DNA of 64,000 nucleotides from NCBI RefSeq assembly GCF_020281205.1, contig NZ_JACXZC010000002.1:118729-182728 (forward strand), written 5' to 3'. A program made the translations under genes and the position numbers. The notes beneath the pieces are model-generated. The model did not search any database. It saw only the letters and a program-made list of their open reading frames with translations, and had not been told where the DNA came from. This document shows positions 55,119 to 63,896 of this stretch, piece after piece; position 1 is the stretch's first letter; each line of letters starts with the position of its first letter. The DNA is from Empedobacter stercoris. Lineage in GTDB: Bacteria > Bacteroidota > Bacteroidia > Flavobacteriales > Weeksellaceae.

Positions 55119-55631
55119 CTAATCTTTTTTATTGATAAGTTGCAAACTATTTTCTAAATCAGTTTTTTCATCCGCATATTTCGCTTTCATATCATTTGGC
55201 ATTCGGTTGTAATACGTCAATGCTTTTTCACCAAATTGTTTAATGTAAAAATTACTTAATGTAGGAATGTTTGGAAACCGTTTATGAAAAATCATTTCTG
55301 TATAAGCTTGCCATTCGCGCTCTTCTCGCAATTCGATTTGATTATCACCTGAACGTTGATATATATGTATCATTTCGTGCATCAATAAATTGGAGATTAA
55401 ACTCAAATCAAAATCTAAAATATTGCGTGGAACATGAATACTTATTCCTGTTGATTCGTTTCCTTCCGCTGTTAATAACAATCCTTTCGATTCTATTTCT
55501 TCTCGAAAATTAAAGCCAGTAAAAGCACTATGGTTTAAATTCAATTCATCCAAAATTTCGTACAAAGCTTCAACGATTAATTGATTATTTTTTAGATAAT
55601 TTATTCTTTCCGTAAATTTTTCTGTAATCAT
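55119..55631 (-). CDS. HEMIH-motif (zinc-metallopeptidase-like) hypothetical protein
   Basis: A 170-residue soluble protein without a signal peptide. The motif LLMHEMIHIYQRSGDNQIEL contains HExxH (HEMIH), followed 15-20 residues later by Glu residues (LREEREWQAYTEMIFHKRFP), an arrangement of small gluzincin or SprT-like domains. The rest is helical (ITEKFTERINYLKNNQLIVEALYEILDELN in pieces). Family name unknown to me; peptidase activity is only inferred from the motif. Upstream of dnaK on the same strand, divergent from the M1 peptidase. Confidence 0.7.
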   Translation of the reverse strand: MITEKFTERINYLKNNQLIVEALYEILDELNLNHSAFTGFNFREEIESKGLLLTAEGNESTGISIHVPRNILDFDLSLISNLLMHEMIHIYQRSGDNQIELREEREWQAYTEMIFHKRFPNIPTLSNFYIKQFGEKALTYYNRMPNDMKAKYADEKTDLENSLQLINKKD

Positions 55632-55664
55632 AGATTTTTCGCTTATTTATCAAATATATAATCT

Positions 55665-55672
55665 TATTTTTG
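55665..55672 (+). promoter_or_regulatory. Putative -7 box of the M1 peptidase gene
   Basis: TATTTTTG, 13 nt before the ATG at 55686. The -33 element is weak. Confidence 0.4.
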
Positions 55673-55685
55673 ATATGTTTTAAAA

Positions 55686-57332
55686 ATGACTATGAAGAAA
55701 TTAGTACTATTGCTTGGCTTGATATCGATGACAACACATGCACAAGTTCTTAATCACAAAAAAGAGTTTACACGACAAGATTCCCTTCGCGGAACCAATA
55801 ACGAATTCAGAAATTGGTGGGATGTTAAACACTATAAAGTAAGCGTAGAACCCGATTTTAAATCGAAATTTATCAAAGGAAAAACAACCATTACTTTTGA
55901 TAAAACGGCGCCTCAGAAATCAGATTTAATTCAAATTGATTTACAAGAACCAATGATTGTTTCGACTGTAAAATTGAATGGAAAGAAAATTTCTGATTTT
56001 AAGCGGGATGGTAATGTGTACTTTATTCATGTCGGAAAAAACATCAAGAATACTTCGAATGATTTAGAATTAGAATATTCTGGAAATCCAATTGTAGCAA
56101 AAAAAGCACCATGGGATGGCGGTTGGATTTTTGAAAAAGATAAAAAAGGTCGTGATTGGATGACTGTGGCTGTACAAGGTTTGGGTGCAAGTGCTTGGTT
56201 TCCGAACAAAGATTATTTAGGTGATGAGCCAGATAATGGAATGGAATTGGAAATTATCACACCTCATGATTTAGTTGGTGTAGGAAATGGACGATTAGTT
56301 TCTAAGCAAGAAAAAAATGGAAAAACGACTTCTACTTGGAAAGTTGTTAACCCAATTAATAATTATAATATTGTCCCATACGTAGGGAATTATGTCAATT
56401 TTAAAGATACTTACAATGGCGAAAATGGTCAATTGGATTTAGATTATTATGTATTAGATTATAACATTGATAAAGCTAAATCACAGTTCGAACAAGCTAA
56501 AATGATGTTAAAAAGTTTTGAACATTGGTTTGGACCTTATGCTTTTTACGAAGATTCGTTCAAGATTGTAGAAACTCCACATTTGGGAATGGAACATCAA
56601 TCTGGAATTGCGTACGGAAATAAATTCGAAAATGGGTATTTAGGGCGCGATTTATCAGGTTCTGGTTGGGGACTGAAATGGGATTTTATTATCGTTCACG
56701 AAGCTGGTCACGAATGGTTCGGAAATAATATAACAGAGAAAGATGTTGCAGATATGTGGATTCATGAATCGTTTACAGCTTATTCTGAAACCTTATTTAC
56801 AGAAACATTTCATGGGAAAGAAGCAGGAAGCGAATATGTACGTGGAACAAGAAATGCAATTCAAAATGATAGTCCAATTATCGGAGTATATGGTGTCAAT
56901 CAAGAAGGAAGTGGTGACATGTACTACAAAGGCGCAAATATGATTCATACGTTGAGAACTTGGATGAATGATGACGAAAAATTTAGACAACTATTACGAG
57001 GATTGAACAAAGAGTTTTATCATCAAACGGTGACAACAGAACAAATCGAAAATTATATTGCCAAATATTCTGGATTAAATTTGACTGCTTTTTTCAATCA
57101 ATATTTAAGAACAATCAAAGTTCCTACGTTAGAATTAAGAGAAAATGGTAACAAAGTAGAATATCGCTATACGAATGTTGTGGATAGTTTTACGATGCCT
57201 TTGCGTTTGATAGATTCTGACATTACAATCAATCCAACATCAAATTGGCAAACGATTAATCATTCAACAATTACAAAAACGAGTGATGTAACGATTAATC
57301 CAAATTATTATATTGAAGTTAGTAAATCGTAA
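55686..57332 (+). CDS. M1-family metallopeptidase (aminopeptidase), exported
   Basis: A 548-residue exported zinc aminopeptidase. The signal peptide (MTMKKLVLLLGLISMTTHAQ) may begin at the second Met (55692). The N-terminal beta domain leads to a catalytic domain with HEAGHEWFGNN: zinc ligands His338, His342 and Glu361 in HExxH-x18-E (WIHESFTAYSE). The substrate motif appears as GMEHQSGIAYG in place of GAMEN. Unlike long M1 enzymes it ends soon after the catalytic domain, typical of the short Bacteroidota M1 group. Periplasmic peptide degradation is the likely role. Confidence 0.9.
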   Translation: MTMKKLVLLLGLISMTTHAQVLNHKKEFTRQDSLRGTNNEFRNWWDVKHYKVSVEPDFKSKFIKGKTTITFDKTAPQKSDLIQIDLQEPMIVSTVKLNGKKISDFKRDGNVYFIHVGKNIKNTSNDLELEYSGNPIVAKKAPWDGGWIFEKDKKGRDWMTVAVQGLGASAWFPNKDYLGDEPDNGMELEIITPHDLVGVGNGRLVSKQEKNGKTTSTWKVVNPINNYNIVPYVGNYVNFKDTYNGENGQLDLDYYVLDYNIDKAKSQFEQAKMMLKSFEHWFGPYAFYEDSFKIVETPHLGMEHQSGIAYGNKFENGYLGRDLSGSGWGLKWDFIIVHEAGHEWFGNNITEKDVADMWIHESFTAYSETLFTETFHGKEAGSEYVRGTRNAIQNDSPIIGVYGVNQEGSGDMYYKGANMIHTLRTWMNDDEKFRQLLRGLNKEFYHQTVTTEQIENYIAKYSGLNLTAFFNQYLRTIKVPTLELRENGNKVEYRYTNVVDSFTMPLRLIDSDITINPTSNWQTINHSTITKTSDVTINPNYYIEVSKS

Positions 57333-57374
57333 ATCGTACTTCGAAAAACTTAATTCATAAAATATTCCAATAAA

Positions 57375-57399
57375 TATCATCGGTTATTGAACGATGATA
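57375..57399. promoter_or_regulatory. Inverted repeat upstream of the lnt -7 box
   Basis: TATCATCG and CGATGATA, a perfect 8-bp inverted repeat with 9 nt between, ending 3 nt before the TAAATTTG box. It could be an operator, or a weak terminator for the M1 gene, though no T-tract follows. Confidence 0.4.
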
Positions 57400-57402
57400 G
57401 TA

Positions 57403-57410
57403 TAAATTTG
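57403..57410 (+). promoter_or_regulatory. -7 box of lnt, leaderless candidate
   Basis: TAAATTTG followed by TCAC and the ATG at 57415. It has the same 4-nt spacing as pit copy 1. No good -33 element at the usual distance; the inverted repeat occupies that area. Confidence 0.45.
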
Positions 57411-57414
57411 TCAC

Positions 57415-59070
57415 ATGAAAAAATACATTGCATACGCAATCTTATCAGGATTATTGTTAACAGCAGGCTGGCCGTCACACGGTTTTCCATTGTTGTTATT
57501 TATAGGATTTGTGCCCTTGATGTTGGCAGAACATCAAATAACGCAGCGCGCAGAATTCAAGAAAAAAGGACGTAAGATTTTTGGACTTTCATATTTAGCC
57601 TTTTTTATTTGGAATGCAATTGTAATTTGGTGGTTGCATTATGCGCAAGAAACCAATGCGAATGGAGATTTACAAAATTCGTGGAGTGCTTATTTAATTC
57701 CAGTTTTCGCGAATTCGTTATTTATGTCAATTGTTTTTCAACTGTATCATGTTGTTAAAACAAAAGCAGGAAATTTGTACGGCTTAGTTTTTCTTCCAGC
57801 CATTTGGATGAGTTTTGATAAACTAACATTGAATTGGGAATTGACTTGGCCATGGTTTAACCTTGGAAATGGTTTTGCCAAATATCACGAATGGGTACAA
57901 TGGTACGAATACACAGGAACTTTTGGTGGAGCGCTTTGGATATGGATCGTAAATATTATTGTGTTCTATTATTTAACAGCTTACATCAATAAAAAAGAAA
58001 TTAAATATTTAAACAAATTAGGTATTTATGCAGGATTATTAATTGCTGTTCCAATTGGTTTATCTTATATAATGTATGCAAATTACGAGGAAAAAGGAAA
58101 AGCGCTTGATGTGTTGATTCTTCAACCAGATCTTGATCCTTACAATGAAAAATACATGAAAGATGGATTACAGATTTATGACGAATTGAAGCAATTGGCA
58201 CTGAAAAATATTCAACCAAAAACTCAATTTGTTGTTGCGCCAGAAACAGCTGTTCCAGGTTCTTCTGCACTTATTTTTGACAATATGTATGATGATTTAA
58301 TTGTACAAGATATTCAACAATGGACAAGTACGAAGAACGATTTACATTTCGTAACAGGTGCATCAATCATGCGAATTTATCCTATGTCGTCTTTAGCATC
58401 AGAAACAGCATCAGTTATGAAAGATGGAATAACGTGGTATGATGCCTATAATTCGGCTTTACAGATAGGAGGAAACGACTCGATCGAAGTATATCATAAG
58501 AGTAAATTAGTGCCTGGAGTAGAAATTTTTCCATATCGTAACTATTTAATGCCAATTATTGGAGAATTTATGCTTAACTTTGGCGGCACAACAAAAACGT
58601 TGGGGGTTCAACCTCATCGTTCTGTTTTCAAGAATAATACAAACACCGCTACTGTTGCTCCGGTTATATGTTACGAATCTATTTACGGAGACTATACAAC
58701 AGAATATGTGAGAGAAGGTGCTAATGTTATATTCACAATGACCAACGATTCTTGGTGGGGCTCTACCGATGGTCATCGTCAATTACTATTATATGGTAAT
58801 TTGAGAGCTATTGAAAATAGACGCGCTATTGTTAGATCTGCAAACTCAGGTATTTCGGCTTTCGTTAATCAGCGAGGAGATATAATGAAGTCATTACCAT
58901 ATGGAGAGCAGGGTGCCTTAAATGGTACAATTTTAATGAATAGTGAATTAACGTTTTATACAAAGTATGGTGACGTCATCGCAAGAATAGCACTATTGGT
59001 AATGGGAATTATCTTAGCTTATACACTTGTGCAGAAGTTGTTATACAAACAAAATAAGAAGAAAATATAA
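57415..59070 (+). CDS. lnt: Apolipoprotein N-acyltransferase
   Basis: A 551-residue inner-membrane enzyme that adds the third acyl chain to lipoproteins. The N-terminal half has about seven helices (starting AYAILSGLLLTAGWPSHGFPLLLFIGF in pieces). The C-terminal nitrilase domain shows the catalytic triad: Glu in VVAPETAVPG, Lys in YHKSKLVPGVEIFPY and Cys in PVICYESIYG. NDSWWGSTDGHRQ and ENRRAIVRSANSGISA are also typical. It is monocistronic and ends just before the rpmB promoter. Confidence 0.93.
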   Translation: MKKYIAYAILSGLLLTAGWPSHGFPLLLFIGFVPLMLAEHQITQRAEFKKKGRKIFGLSYLAFFIWNAIVIWWLHYAQETNANGDLQNSWSAYLIPVFANSLFMSIVFQLYHVVKTKAGNLYGLVFLPAIWMSFDKLTLNWELTWPWFNLGNGFAKYHEWVQWYEYTGTFGGALWIWIVNIIVFYYLTAYINKKEIKYLNKLGIYAGLLIAVPIGLSYIMYANYEEKGKALDVLILQPDLDPYNEKYMKDGLQIYDELKQLALKNIQPKTQFVVAPETAVPGSSALIFDNMYDDLIVQDIQQWTSTKNDLHFVTGASIMRIYPMSSLASETASVMKDGITWYDAYNSALQIGGNDSIEVYHKSKLVPGVEIFPYRNYLMPIIGEFMLNFGGTTKTLGVQPHRSVFKNNTNTATVAPVICYESIYGDYTTEYVREGANVIFTMTNDSWWGSTDGHRQLLLYGNLRAIENRRAIVRSANSGISAFVNQRGDIMKSLPYGEQGALNGTILMNSELTFYTKYGDVIARIALLVMGIILAYTLVQKLLYKQNKKKI

Positions 59071-59088
59071 AATTAATAACCTAAAGAG

Positions 59089-59119
59089 TTGTATAAGTAA
59101 TATTTAATTTGTTACTTTG
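59089..59119 (+). promoter_or_regulatory. Promoter of the rpmB operon
   Basis: TTG (59089-59091), 20 nt, then TTACTTTG (59112-59119; 7 of 8 to TAnnTTTG), followed by CACTCC. The TTTGCA form matches the other ribosomal promoters. The expected start is near 59125. Confidence 0.65.
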
Positions 59120-59152
59120 CACTCCGTTTAAAATAGGACAATACAAAATAAG

Positions 59153-59389
59153 ATGTCAAACATTTGTCAAATTACAGGTAAGAGAAGATTAGTAGGAAAC
59201 AATGTTTCTCACGCTAATAATAAAACAAAACGCACTTTTGAAGTGAATTTGTTCAAAAAGAAATTTTTTATGCCAGAAGCTGGTGAGTGGATTACTTTAA
59301 AAGTTTCTGCACACGGTTTAAAAACAATCAACAAGTTAGGAGTTGATGAGGCTGTTAGACGTGCACGTAAAGAAGGTTTAATCAAATAA
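59153..59389 (+). CDS. rpmB: 50S ribosomal protein L28 (bL28), zinc-free type
   Basis: A 78-residue L28. It shows CQITGKRRLVGNNVSHANNKTKRTFEVNLFKK in pieces and the ending GVDEAVRRARKEGLIK. It has one Cys and no CxxC pair, so it is zinc independent. First gene of a three-gene unit. Confidence 0.96.
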   Translation: MSNICQITGKRRLVGNNVSHANNKTKRTFEVNLFKKKFFMPEAGEWITLKVSAHGLKTINKLGVDEAVRRARKEGLIK

Positions 59390-59400
59390 TTTAAGACACC

Positions 59401-59583
59401 ATGGCAAAAAAAGGAAACAGAGTACAGGTTATTTTAGAATGTACAGAGCATAAAGAAAGTGGTATGCCAGGAATGTCTCGTTATATCACAACTAAAAACA
59501 AAAAGAATACTCCAGATCGTATTGAGTTGAAAAAATATAACCCAGTATTGAAAAAGTATACAGTTCATAAGGAGATCAAATAA
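59401..59583 (+). CDS. rpmG: 50S ribosomal protein L33 (bL33), zinc-free type
   Basis: A 60-residue L33: [20 protein letters not shown] then a middle with [21 protein letters not shown] and the end [10 protein letters not shown]. It lacks the CxxC pairs of the zinc form. Eleven nt from rpmB. Confidence 0.96.
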   Translation: MAKKGNRVQVILECTEHKESGMPGMSRYITTKNKKNTPDRIELKKYNPVLKKYTVHKEIK

Positions 59584-59597
59584 TAAAATTTTAGACG

Positions 59598-59747
59598 ATG
59601 GCAAAAAAGACAGTAGCAACCCTACAAACAGGGTCTAAAAAAATGACCAAAGTAATCAAAATGGTAAAATCTCCTAAATCTGGAGCTTACGTATTTGTTG
59701 AAAAAGTAGTTAACGCTGACGATACTGATGCGTTCTTCGCAAAATAA
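59598..59747 (+). CDS. DUF4295 family small basic protein
   Basis: A 49-residue protein: MAKKTVATLQTGSKKMTKVI, then KMVKSPKSGAYVFVEKVVNA and an acidic end DDTDAFFAK. It is recognised as DUF4295, a Bacteroidota-specific family encoded after rpmG. I recall a report of a flavobacterial ribosome component of this kind, named bL38, but cannot check it here. The basic N terminus and tight position 14 nt after rpmG support a ribosomal role. A terminator follows. Confidence 0.88.
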   Translation: MAKKTVATLQTGSKKMTKVIKMVKSPKSGAYVFVEKVVNADDTDAFFAK

Positions 59748-59781
59748 TTGTTAGCTTAATAGAAAATATTAAGGTTAATAG

Positions 59782-59806
59782 AGCTGCTCTTTTGGGCGGC
59801 TTTTTT
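59782..59806 (+). terminator. Terminator of the rpmB operon
   Basis: AGCTGCTC pairs with GGGCGGCT (two G-U pairs) around TTTT, followed by TTTTTT. Confidence 0.88.
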
Positions 59807-59861
59807 ATTTCCTTATATTTTATGTATCTTCGTACAAAATTTTAAAGAAATTTAGCTTTTA

Positions 59862-60824
59862 ATGAGTTGGTTCAAAAAGATATTAGGTAAAGAAAGCAAA
59901 GAAAAATTAGATGAAGGTTTAGAGAAATCTAAAACTTCTTTGTTTGATAAAATTAGTCGTGCTGTTGTTGGGAAATCAAAAGTAGACGATGAGGTTTTAG
60001 ACGACTTAGAAGAAGTCTTAATTTCTTCTGACGTTGGAGTAGAAACAACAATCAAAATTATTCGTCGAATAGAAGAACGAGTAGAACGTGATAAATATGT
60101 TTCGACTTCCGAATTAGATAAGATTCTACGCGAAGAAATTGCGGGTTTACTTTCTGAGAATAATATCGAAGATACAAATGGTTTTGCTATCCCTAAAAAA
60201 GACGTTCCCTATGTAATTATGGTAGTCGGCGTTAACGGAGTAGGTAAAACAACGACGATTGGTAAATTGGCTTCTCAATTCAAATCACAAGGCTTAAAAG
60301 TAGTACTTGGTGCGGCAGATACGTTTCGTGCGGCAGCTGTCGATCAGTTAGTGATTTGGTCAGAGCGTGCAGGTGTACCAATTGTAAAACAAGCGATGGG
60401 TTCAGACCCTGCTTCGGTTGCATTTGATACCATTCAATCAGCAGTTGCGCAAAATGCAGATGTTGTGTTGATAGATACAGCTGGTCGTTTACACAACAAA
60501 GTAAATTTGATGAACGAGTTGACAAAAATTAAACGCGTCATGCAAAAGGTTATTCCAGATGCGCCTCACGAAGTTTTATTGGTGTTAGATGGTTCAACAG
60601 GTCAAAATGCTTTTGAGCAAGCAAAACAATTTACGCAAGCAACAGAAGTTTCTTCTTTAGCGGTAACCAAATTAGATGGAACAGCTAAAGGAGGAGTGGT
60701 GATTGGTATTTCGGACCAATTTCAAATTCCAGTAAAATACATCGGTGTAGGTGAAGGAATCAATGATTTGCAAGCTTTCAATAAAATGGAGTTTGTCGAT
60801 TCTTTTTTCAAACGAAATAATTAA
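59862..60824 (+). CDS. ftsY: Signal recognition particle receptor FtsY
   Basis: A 320-residue SRP receptor GTPase that delivers nascent membrane proteins to SecY. It has a short N region (MSWFKKILGKESKEKLDEGL), an N domain, and a G domain with GVNGVGKTTTIGKLA, the insertion-box stretch AADTFRAAAVDQL, DTAGRLHNK and TKLDGTAKGG. The long acidic A domain of E. coli FtsY is absent, as in many bacteria. It is separate from rpmB by a terminator; a TATCTTCG box lies at 59825. Confidence 0.95.
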   Translation: MSWFKKILGKESKEKLDEGLEKSKTSLFDKISRAVVGKSKVDDEVLDDLEEVLISSDVGVETTIKIIRRIEERVERDKYVSTSELDKILREEIAGLLSENNIEDTNGFAIPKKDVPYVIMVVGVNGVGKTTTIGKLASQFKSQGLKVVLGAADTFRAAAVDQLVIWSERAGVPIVKQAMGSDPASVAFDTIQSAVAQNADVVLIDTAGRLHNKVNLMNELTKIKRVMQKVIPDAPHEVLLVLDGSTGQNAFEQAKQFTQATEVSSLAVTKLDGTAKGGVVIGISDQFQIPVKYIGVGEGINDLQAFNKMEFVDSFFKRNN

Positions 60825-60875
60825 AAGTCTTCGTTTTCGATACATTTTAAAATACTCAAAATGAACATAAAATAT

Positions 60876-60908
60876 AAATCCTTCACGTTTTTCTTGAAGG
60901 ATTTTTTT
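60876..60908 (+). terminator. ftsY terminator
   Basis: AAATCCTTCA pairs with TGAAGGATTT around 9 nt, followed by T residues. Confidence 0.85.
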
Positions 60909-60995
60909 AGTTATATACTTTTATTGTGAATATTAATTGTTTAATAGAAATTAAATCTATTAGCCTATTGCATATTTTGAATTAAAATTCATCAG

Positions 60996-61077
60996 TTCGA
61001 GTAATTTTTAGAAATAAAATAAAGAAAAATTGTATCGAGAATAGAATTTTATCTTCAAAAACCTTTTCTTGATACAA
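60996..61077 (-). repeat. Dispersed intergenic repeat A, copy 2
   Basis: On the minus strand TGTATCAAGAA, about 25 nt, TTCTCGATACAATTTTTC, about 17 nt, AATTACTCGAA. The order and arms match the copy at 42317. Confidence 0.6.
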
Positions 61078-61084
61078 AATACTT

Positions 61085-61107
61085 TAAGAATTCCATTCGA
61101 AATGACG
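61085..61107 (-). repeat. Dispersed intergenic repeat B, copy 2 (degenerate)
   Basis: On the minus strand CGTCATTTCGAATGGAATTC then TTA, similar to 63869-63896 and 43982-44010. It adjoins repeat A copy 2. Confidence 0.4.
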
Positions 61108-61150
61108 GTTTTATTGATGAAATTAACAGAATGCACAACGGGTTCTATTA

Positions 61151-61585
61151 TCAATACACCACTTTAATATACTCCTTAAAAAAACGTTTACTTTTATTTT
61201 CTTTCTTTGAAACTGTTTTTAAAAATTCATTCAAATATTCACGAAAAGGAGAATCTTTTGCCAAAGCATCTTGTTTTTTACTTGTCAAAATCTGTATCGT
61301 ACCATACATTTCTTCCTCATTTTCTATGCTCGATGCAATCAATGTAAATGTTTCATTTGCTTCGTTGATAACCCTACGATTCGACCAAACCAATGAGACT
61401 TCATTATTTTCAGAATACATCACATTATCCCATTTCCCAAACCAATCGAAAAGCATTTTTTTTCCAACCAATGATGTCTGAAAACTTTCTACTCGATAAG
61501 TTGTCAACGAGCGTTGCGCTTGTTCTTGCGCGTTCAGTATATTGAGCGTTAGAAATAGTGTAATAAAAAGAATTAATTTTTTCAA
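61151..61585 (-). CDS. Hypothetical exported protein
   Basis: A protein of about 144 residues that I do not recognise. The frame is open to an ATG at 61630, but the TTG at 61585 gives a classic signal peptide (MKKLILFITLFLTLNILNAQ), so I start there. The mature part has the segment SLVGKKMLFDWFGKWDNVMYSENNEVSLVWSNRRVINEAN in pieces, and a Lys-rich C terminus (KKENKSKRFFKEYIKVVY). It is a mixed alpha/beta small periplasmic or secreted protein, with no Cys. It is divergent from the receptor gene at 61699, with about 110 nt between. Confidence 0.62.
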   Translation of the reverse strand: MKKLILFITLFLTLNILNAQEQAQRSLTTYRVESFQTSLVGKKMLFDWFGKWDNVMYSENNEVSLVWSNRRVINEANETFTLIASSIENEEEMYGTIQILTSKKQDALAKDSPFREYLNEFLKTVSKKENKSKRFFKEYIKVVY

Positions 61586-61698
61586 TTTTAAAAATCTTGT
61601 ATAGCGTAAAGTTATCAAAAATAAAATCAAAAGTTATGTAACTTTTTCATCATTCATACGTCATATTAAAAGACACTAATACTAAATAGTAGAAAACC

Positions 61699-63774
61699 AT
61701 GAGAAAATTTTTTGTACTTGCTGTTACATTATCAGGAATCTTTGCTTTCGGGCAAGAAGAAATTCAAGATTCAATTGATTATAATCCAATCGAAATAGAA
61801 GAAGTTTTAATTCAATCGCAACGAAAAAAAATGTTTGCAGACAAAGCGGTTTATACATTTGATAAAGAAGCATTGGAGAAAGCACGTTATGCAAAAGATT
61901 TATTGAATACATTACCAGAGCTAAATGTAGATCCAATTTCTAATTCAATTCAGAGTACAAAAGGTGGAACAACATTGTTGTTGATAAACGGAATTGAAGC
62001 AACAGACAATCAAATTCGTGCTGTCAAACCGCAAGATGTAGTACGTGTAGAATATTTTGATATTCCACCAACGCGTTATGCAAATCGTGCAGATCAGGTG
62101 GTTAATTTGATTACGCGTAATCCAGAAAACGGATATGTTTTTGGTGTAGAGGGTATTACTTCTCCTTTGACCGGTTTTGTAGATGGTTCTGCCTATGCGA
62201 ATTTCACAAAAGGAAAAAATAATTTTGGTGTTGAATATTCGCTTAGTTTAAGAGATTATGATAATCGTGAAAACACTAATTCGTATGCATACCAATTAAA
62301 TAATAATCAATACAAAACAACCGAACATCGTTTTGATCATTTTGGTTATACCTTTCAAAATGCAATTTTACGTTATACCAATACAGATTCTGACAAATAT
62401 ACTTTTCAAGCAAAGTTAGATTTAGAAATTTTGACAAGTTTTACAGATGTTAATGGAAAAAGTATCTTTTTGATGAATAATGTTTCGGAGAATCATACGA
62501 CCTATAAACATGGCAATAGTGGTTATACAAAACCTACAGTAGATTTGTATTATTCTCGAAAATTAGGAAAGAAAGATGAATTGAGTTTAAATTTCGTTGG
62601 TTCTATTTTCAATACCGATACATACGAATTATCGAAAGAATGGGTAACAAATACCGAAAATAGTGTTTTTAATAACGAAATGAAATTGAAAGCTGAACAA
62701 ACTTCTATTGTAGGAGAAGTTGCGCATACACATGATTTTAAATCAGGAAAATTGAGTTCAGGCTACCGAATTACGACAAACGATATCAACAATGATTTGG
62801 TAAATTTAGATGGATCTTCTCGTTACAAAGTAAATTATTTGCAACAGTATATGTACACGGAGTTTTCTGGAAAAACAAAAAAGTTGATGTATCGTTTGGG
62901 AATGGGATTGACAAATATCAATAATCAAAGTGCAGAAGATTCGCAAAATACATGGACTATTACTCCAAAAATCGTTTTGGGTTATGAATTAGCGAAGAAC
63001 CAAAATTTACGTTTTACAAGTTCCTATACACCAAGAAGTCCTTGGAGCGATGCGTTGAGTAGTAATGTGGTGCAAATGGTTCCGAATATTGTACGCAAAG
63101 GAAATCCAGAATTAAATATTCAAAAAACGTTTAGTAATAATTTGATTTATTCATACAATTCAAAATATTTTGATTTAAATACAACTTTATTTTACTCTCA
63201 CAGAAAAGACGCCATAAATCAACTGTATGTGTTAGACGGAAATCGATACGCGTTGACGTACGAAAATGCTCAAAATGCACAAAGTTTAGGTGTACAAGTT
63301 TCAGGTTCAATAAAACCTTTCGGAACAGATTTACTAACATTAAAATTAGTTCTAACACCAACATCAGAAAGTGTAAAACTAAATGATGGAAAAACAATTA
63401 AAAACGATTATATCGGAAATAATTTTGTTATTAATTCAGTGTACAAAAACTTTAGTTTGATGTATGCATTTAATATTCCAGTTTATTCATTGAGTGGACC
63501 ATTTTTAGACACGAACGAAAACAAAAGTCATTTGGTGTTAAGTTATAAATTAAACAATTGGTCATTTAAAACAGGTGCCTATTGGCTTGGAATGCCTTCG
63601 GAATATAAATCAAAATCCGTTGCAGGAAGTATTGTACAAACAACAAACCATACACAAATTTGGAACAACAAAAATATGTTTATCTTAGGGTTTAGTTACG
63701 ATTTTGCTACAGGTAAGAAAACAAATATCAATCGTAAATTACAAAACCAAACTGCAGGTGCAGCAACGTTTTAA
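61699..63774 (+). CDS. TonB-dependent-receptor-like outer-membrane beta-barrel protein
   Basis: A 691-residue outer-membrane protein with signal peptide MRKFFVLAVTLSGIFAFGQ. It lacks the carboxypeptidase-like N-terminal domain. The plug region shows EEVLIQSQRKKMFADKAVYTF, DLLNTLPELNVDP, and GGTTLLLINGIEATDNQIRAV with RVEYFDIPPTRYA, a pattern of the OMP beta-barrel/TonB receptor family. A long barrel with aromatic strand ends follows (LGMGLTNINNQS, KNMFILGFSYDFATG). It ends GKKTNINRKLQNQTAGAATF, without a classic terminal Phe strand. Substrate unknown. Confidence 0.83.
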   Translation: MRKFFVLAVTLSGIFAFGQEEIQDSIDYNPIEIEEVLIQSQRKKMFADKAVYTFDKEALEKARYAKDLLNTLPELNVDPISNSIQSTKGGTTLLLINGIEATDNQIRAVKPQDVVRVEYFDIPPTRYANRADQVVNLITRNPENGYVFGVEGITSPLTGFVDGSAYANFTKGKNNFGVEYSLSLRDYDNRENTNSYAYQLNNNQYKTTEHRFDHFGYTFQNAILRYTNTDSDKYTFQAKLDLEILTSFTDVNGKSIFLMNNVSENHTTYKHGNSGYTKPTVDLYYSRKLGKKDELSLNFVGSIFNTDTYELSKEWVTNTENSVFNNEMKLKAEQTSIVGEVAHTHDFKSGKLSSGYRITTNDINNDLVNLDGSSRYKVNYLQQYMYTEFSGKTKKLMYRLGMGLTNINNQSAEDSQNTWTITPKIVLGYELAKNQNLRFTSSYTPRSPWSDALSSNVVQMVPNIVRKGNPELNIQKTFSNNLIYSYNSKYFDLNTTLFYSHRKDAINQLYVLDGNRYALTYENAQNAQSLGVQVSGSIKPFGTDLLTLKLVLTPTSESVKLNDGKTIKNDYIGNNFVINSVYKNFSLMYAFNIPVYSLSGPFLDTNENKSHLVLSYKLNNWSFKTGAYWLGMPSEYKSKSVAGSIVQTTNHTQIWNNKNMFILGFSYDFATGKKTNINRKLQNQTAGAATF

Positions 63775-63780
63775 TAAAAT

Positions 63781-63813
63781 AGAAAAAGAGAATCCTAAGG
63801 ATTCTCTTTTTCT
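63781..63813. terminator. Terminator after the receptor gene
   Basis: AGAAAAAGAGAATCC and GGATTCTCTTTTTCT form a perfect 15-bp stem with loop TAA. It is symmetric and could act in both directions. Confidence 0.92.
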
Positions 63814-63868
63814 ATTTTATAATTTTTGATGCGATGTTGAAACGAGTTCAACAAGACATAAGGTAAAT

Positions 63869-63896
63869 GTCATTCTGACGAATGGAGAAATCTATA
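63869..63896 (+). repeat. Dispersed intergenic repeat B, copy 3
   Basis: GTCATTCTGACGAATGGAGA then AATCTATA, in the gene-free right edge (63816-64000). A small hairpin CCTAAAT-A-ATTTAGG (about 63932-63948) follows. The last 50 nt show nothing recognisable and may be the edge of the next element. Confidence 0.45.

Larger units (their letters stand above)
60825..61150. other. 326-nt gene-free region after ftsY
   Basis: No open frame of note. It holds the ftsY terminator (60876-60908), then a copy of dispersed repeat A (60996-61077, reversed) and a repeat B-like piece (61085-61107, reversed). The rest is AT-rich with no recognised signal. Confidence 0.7.
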
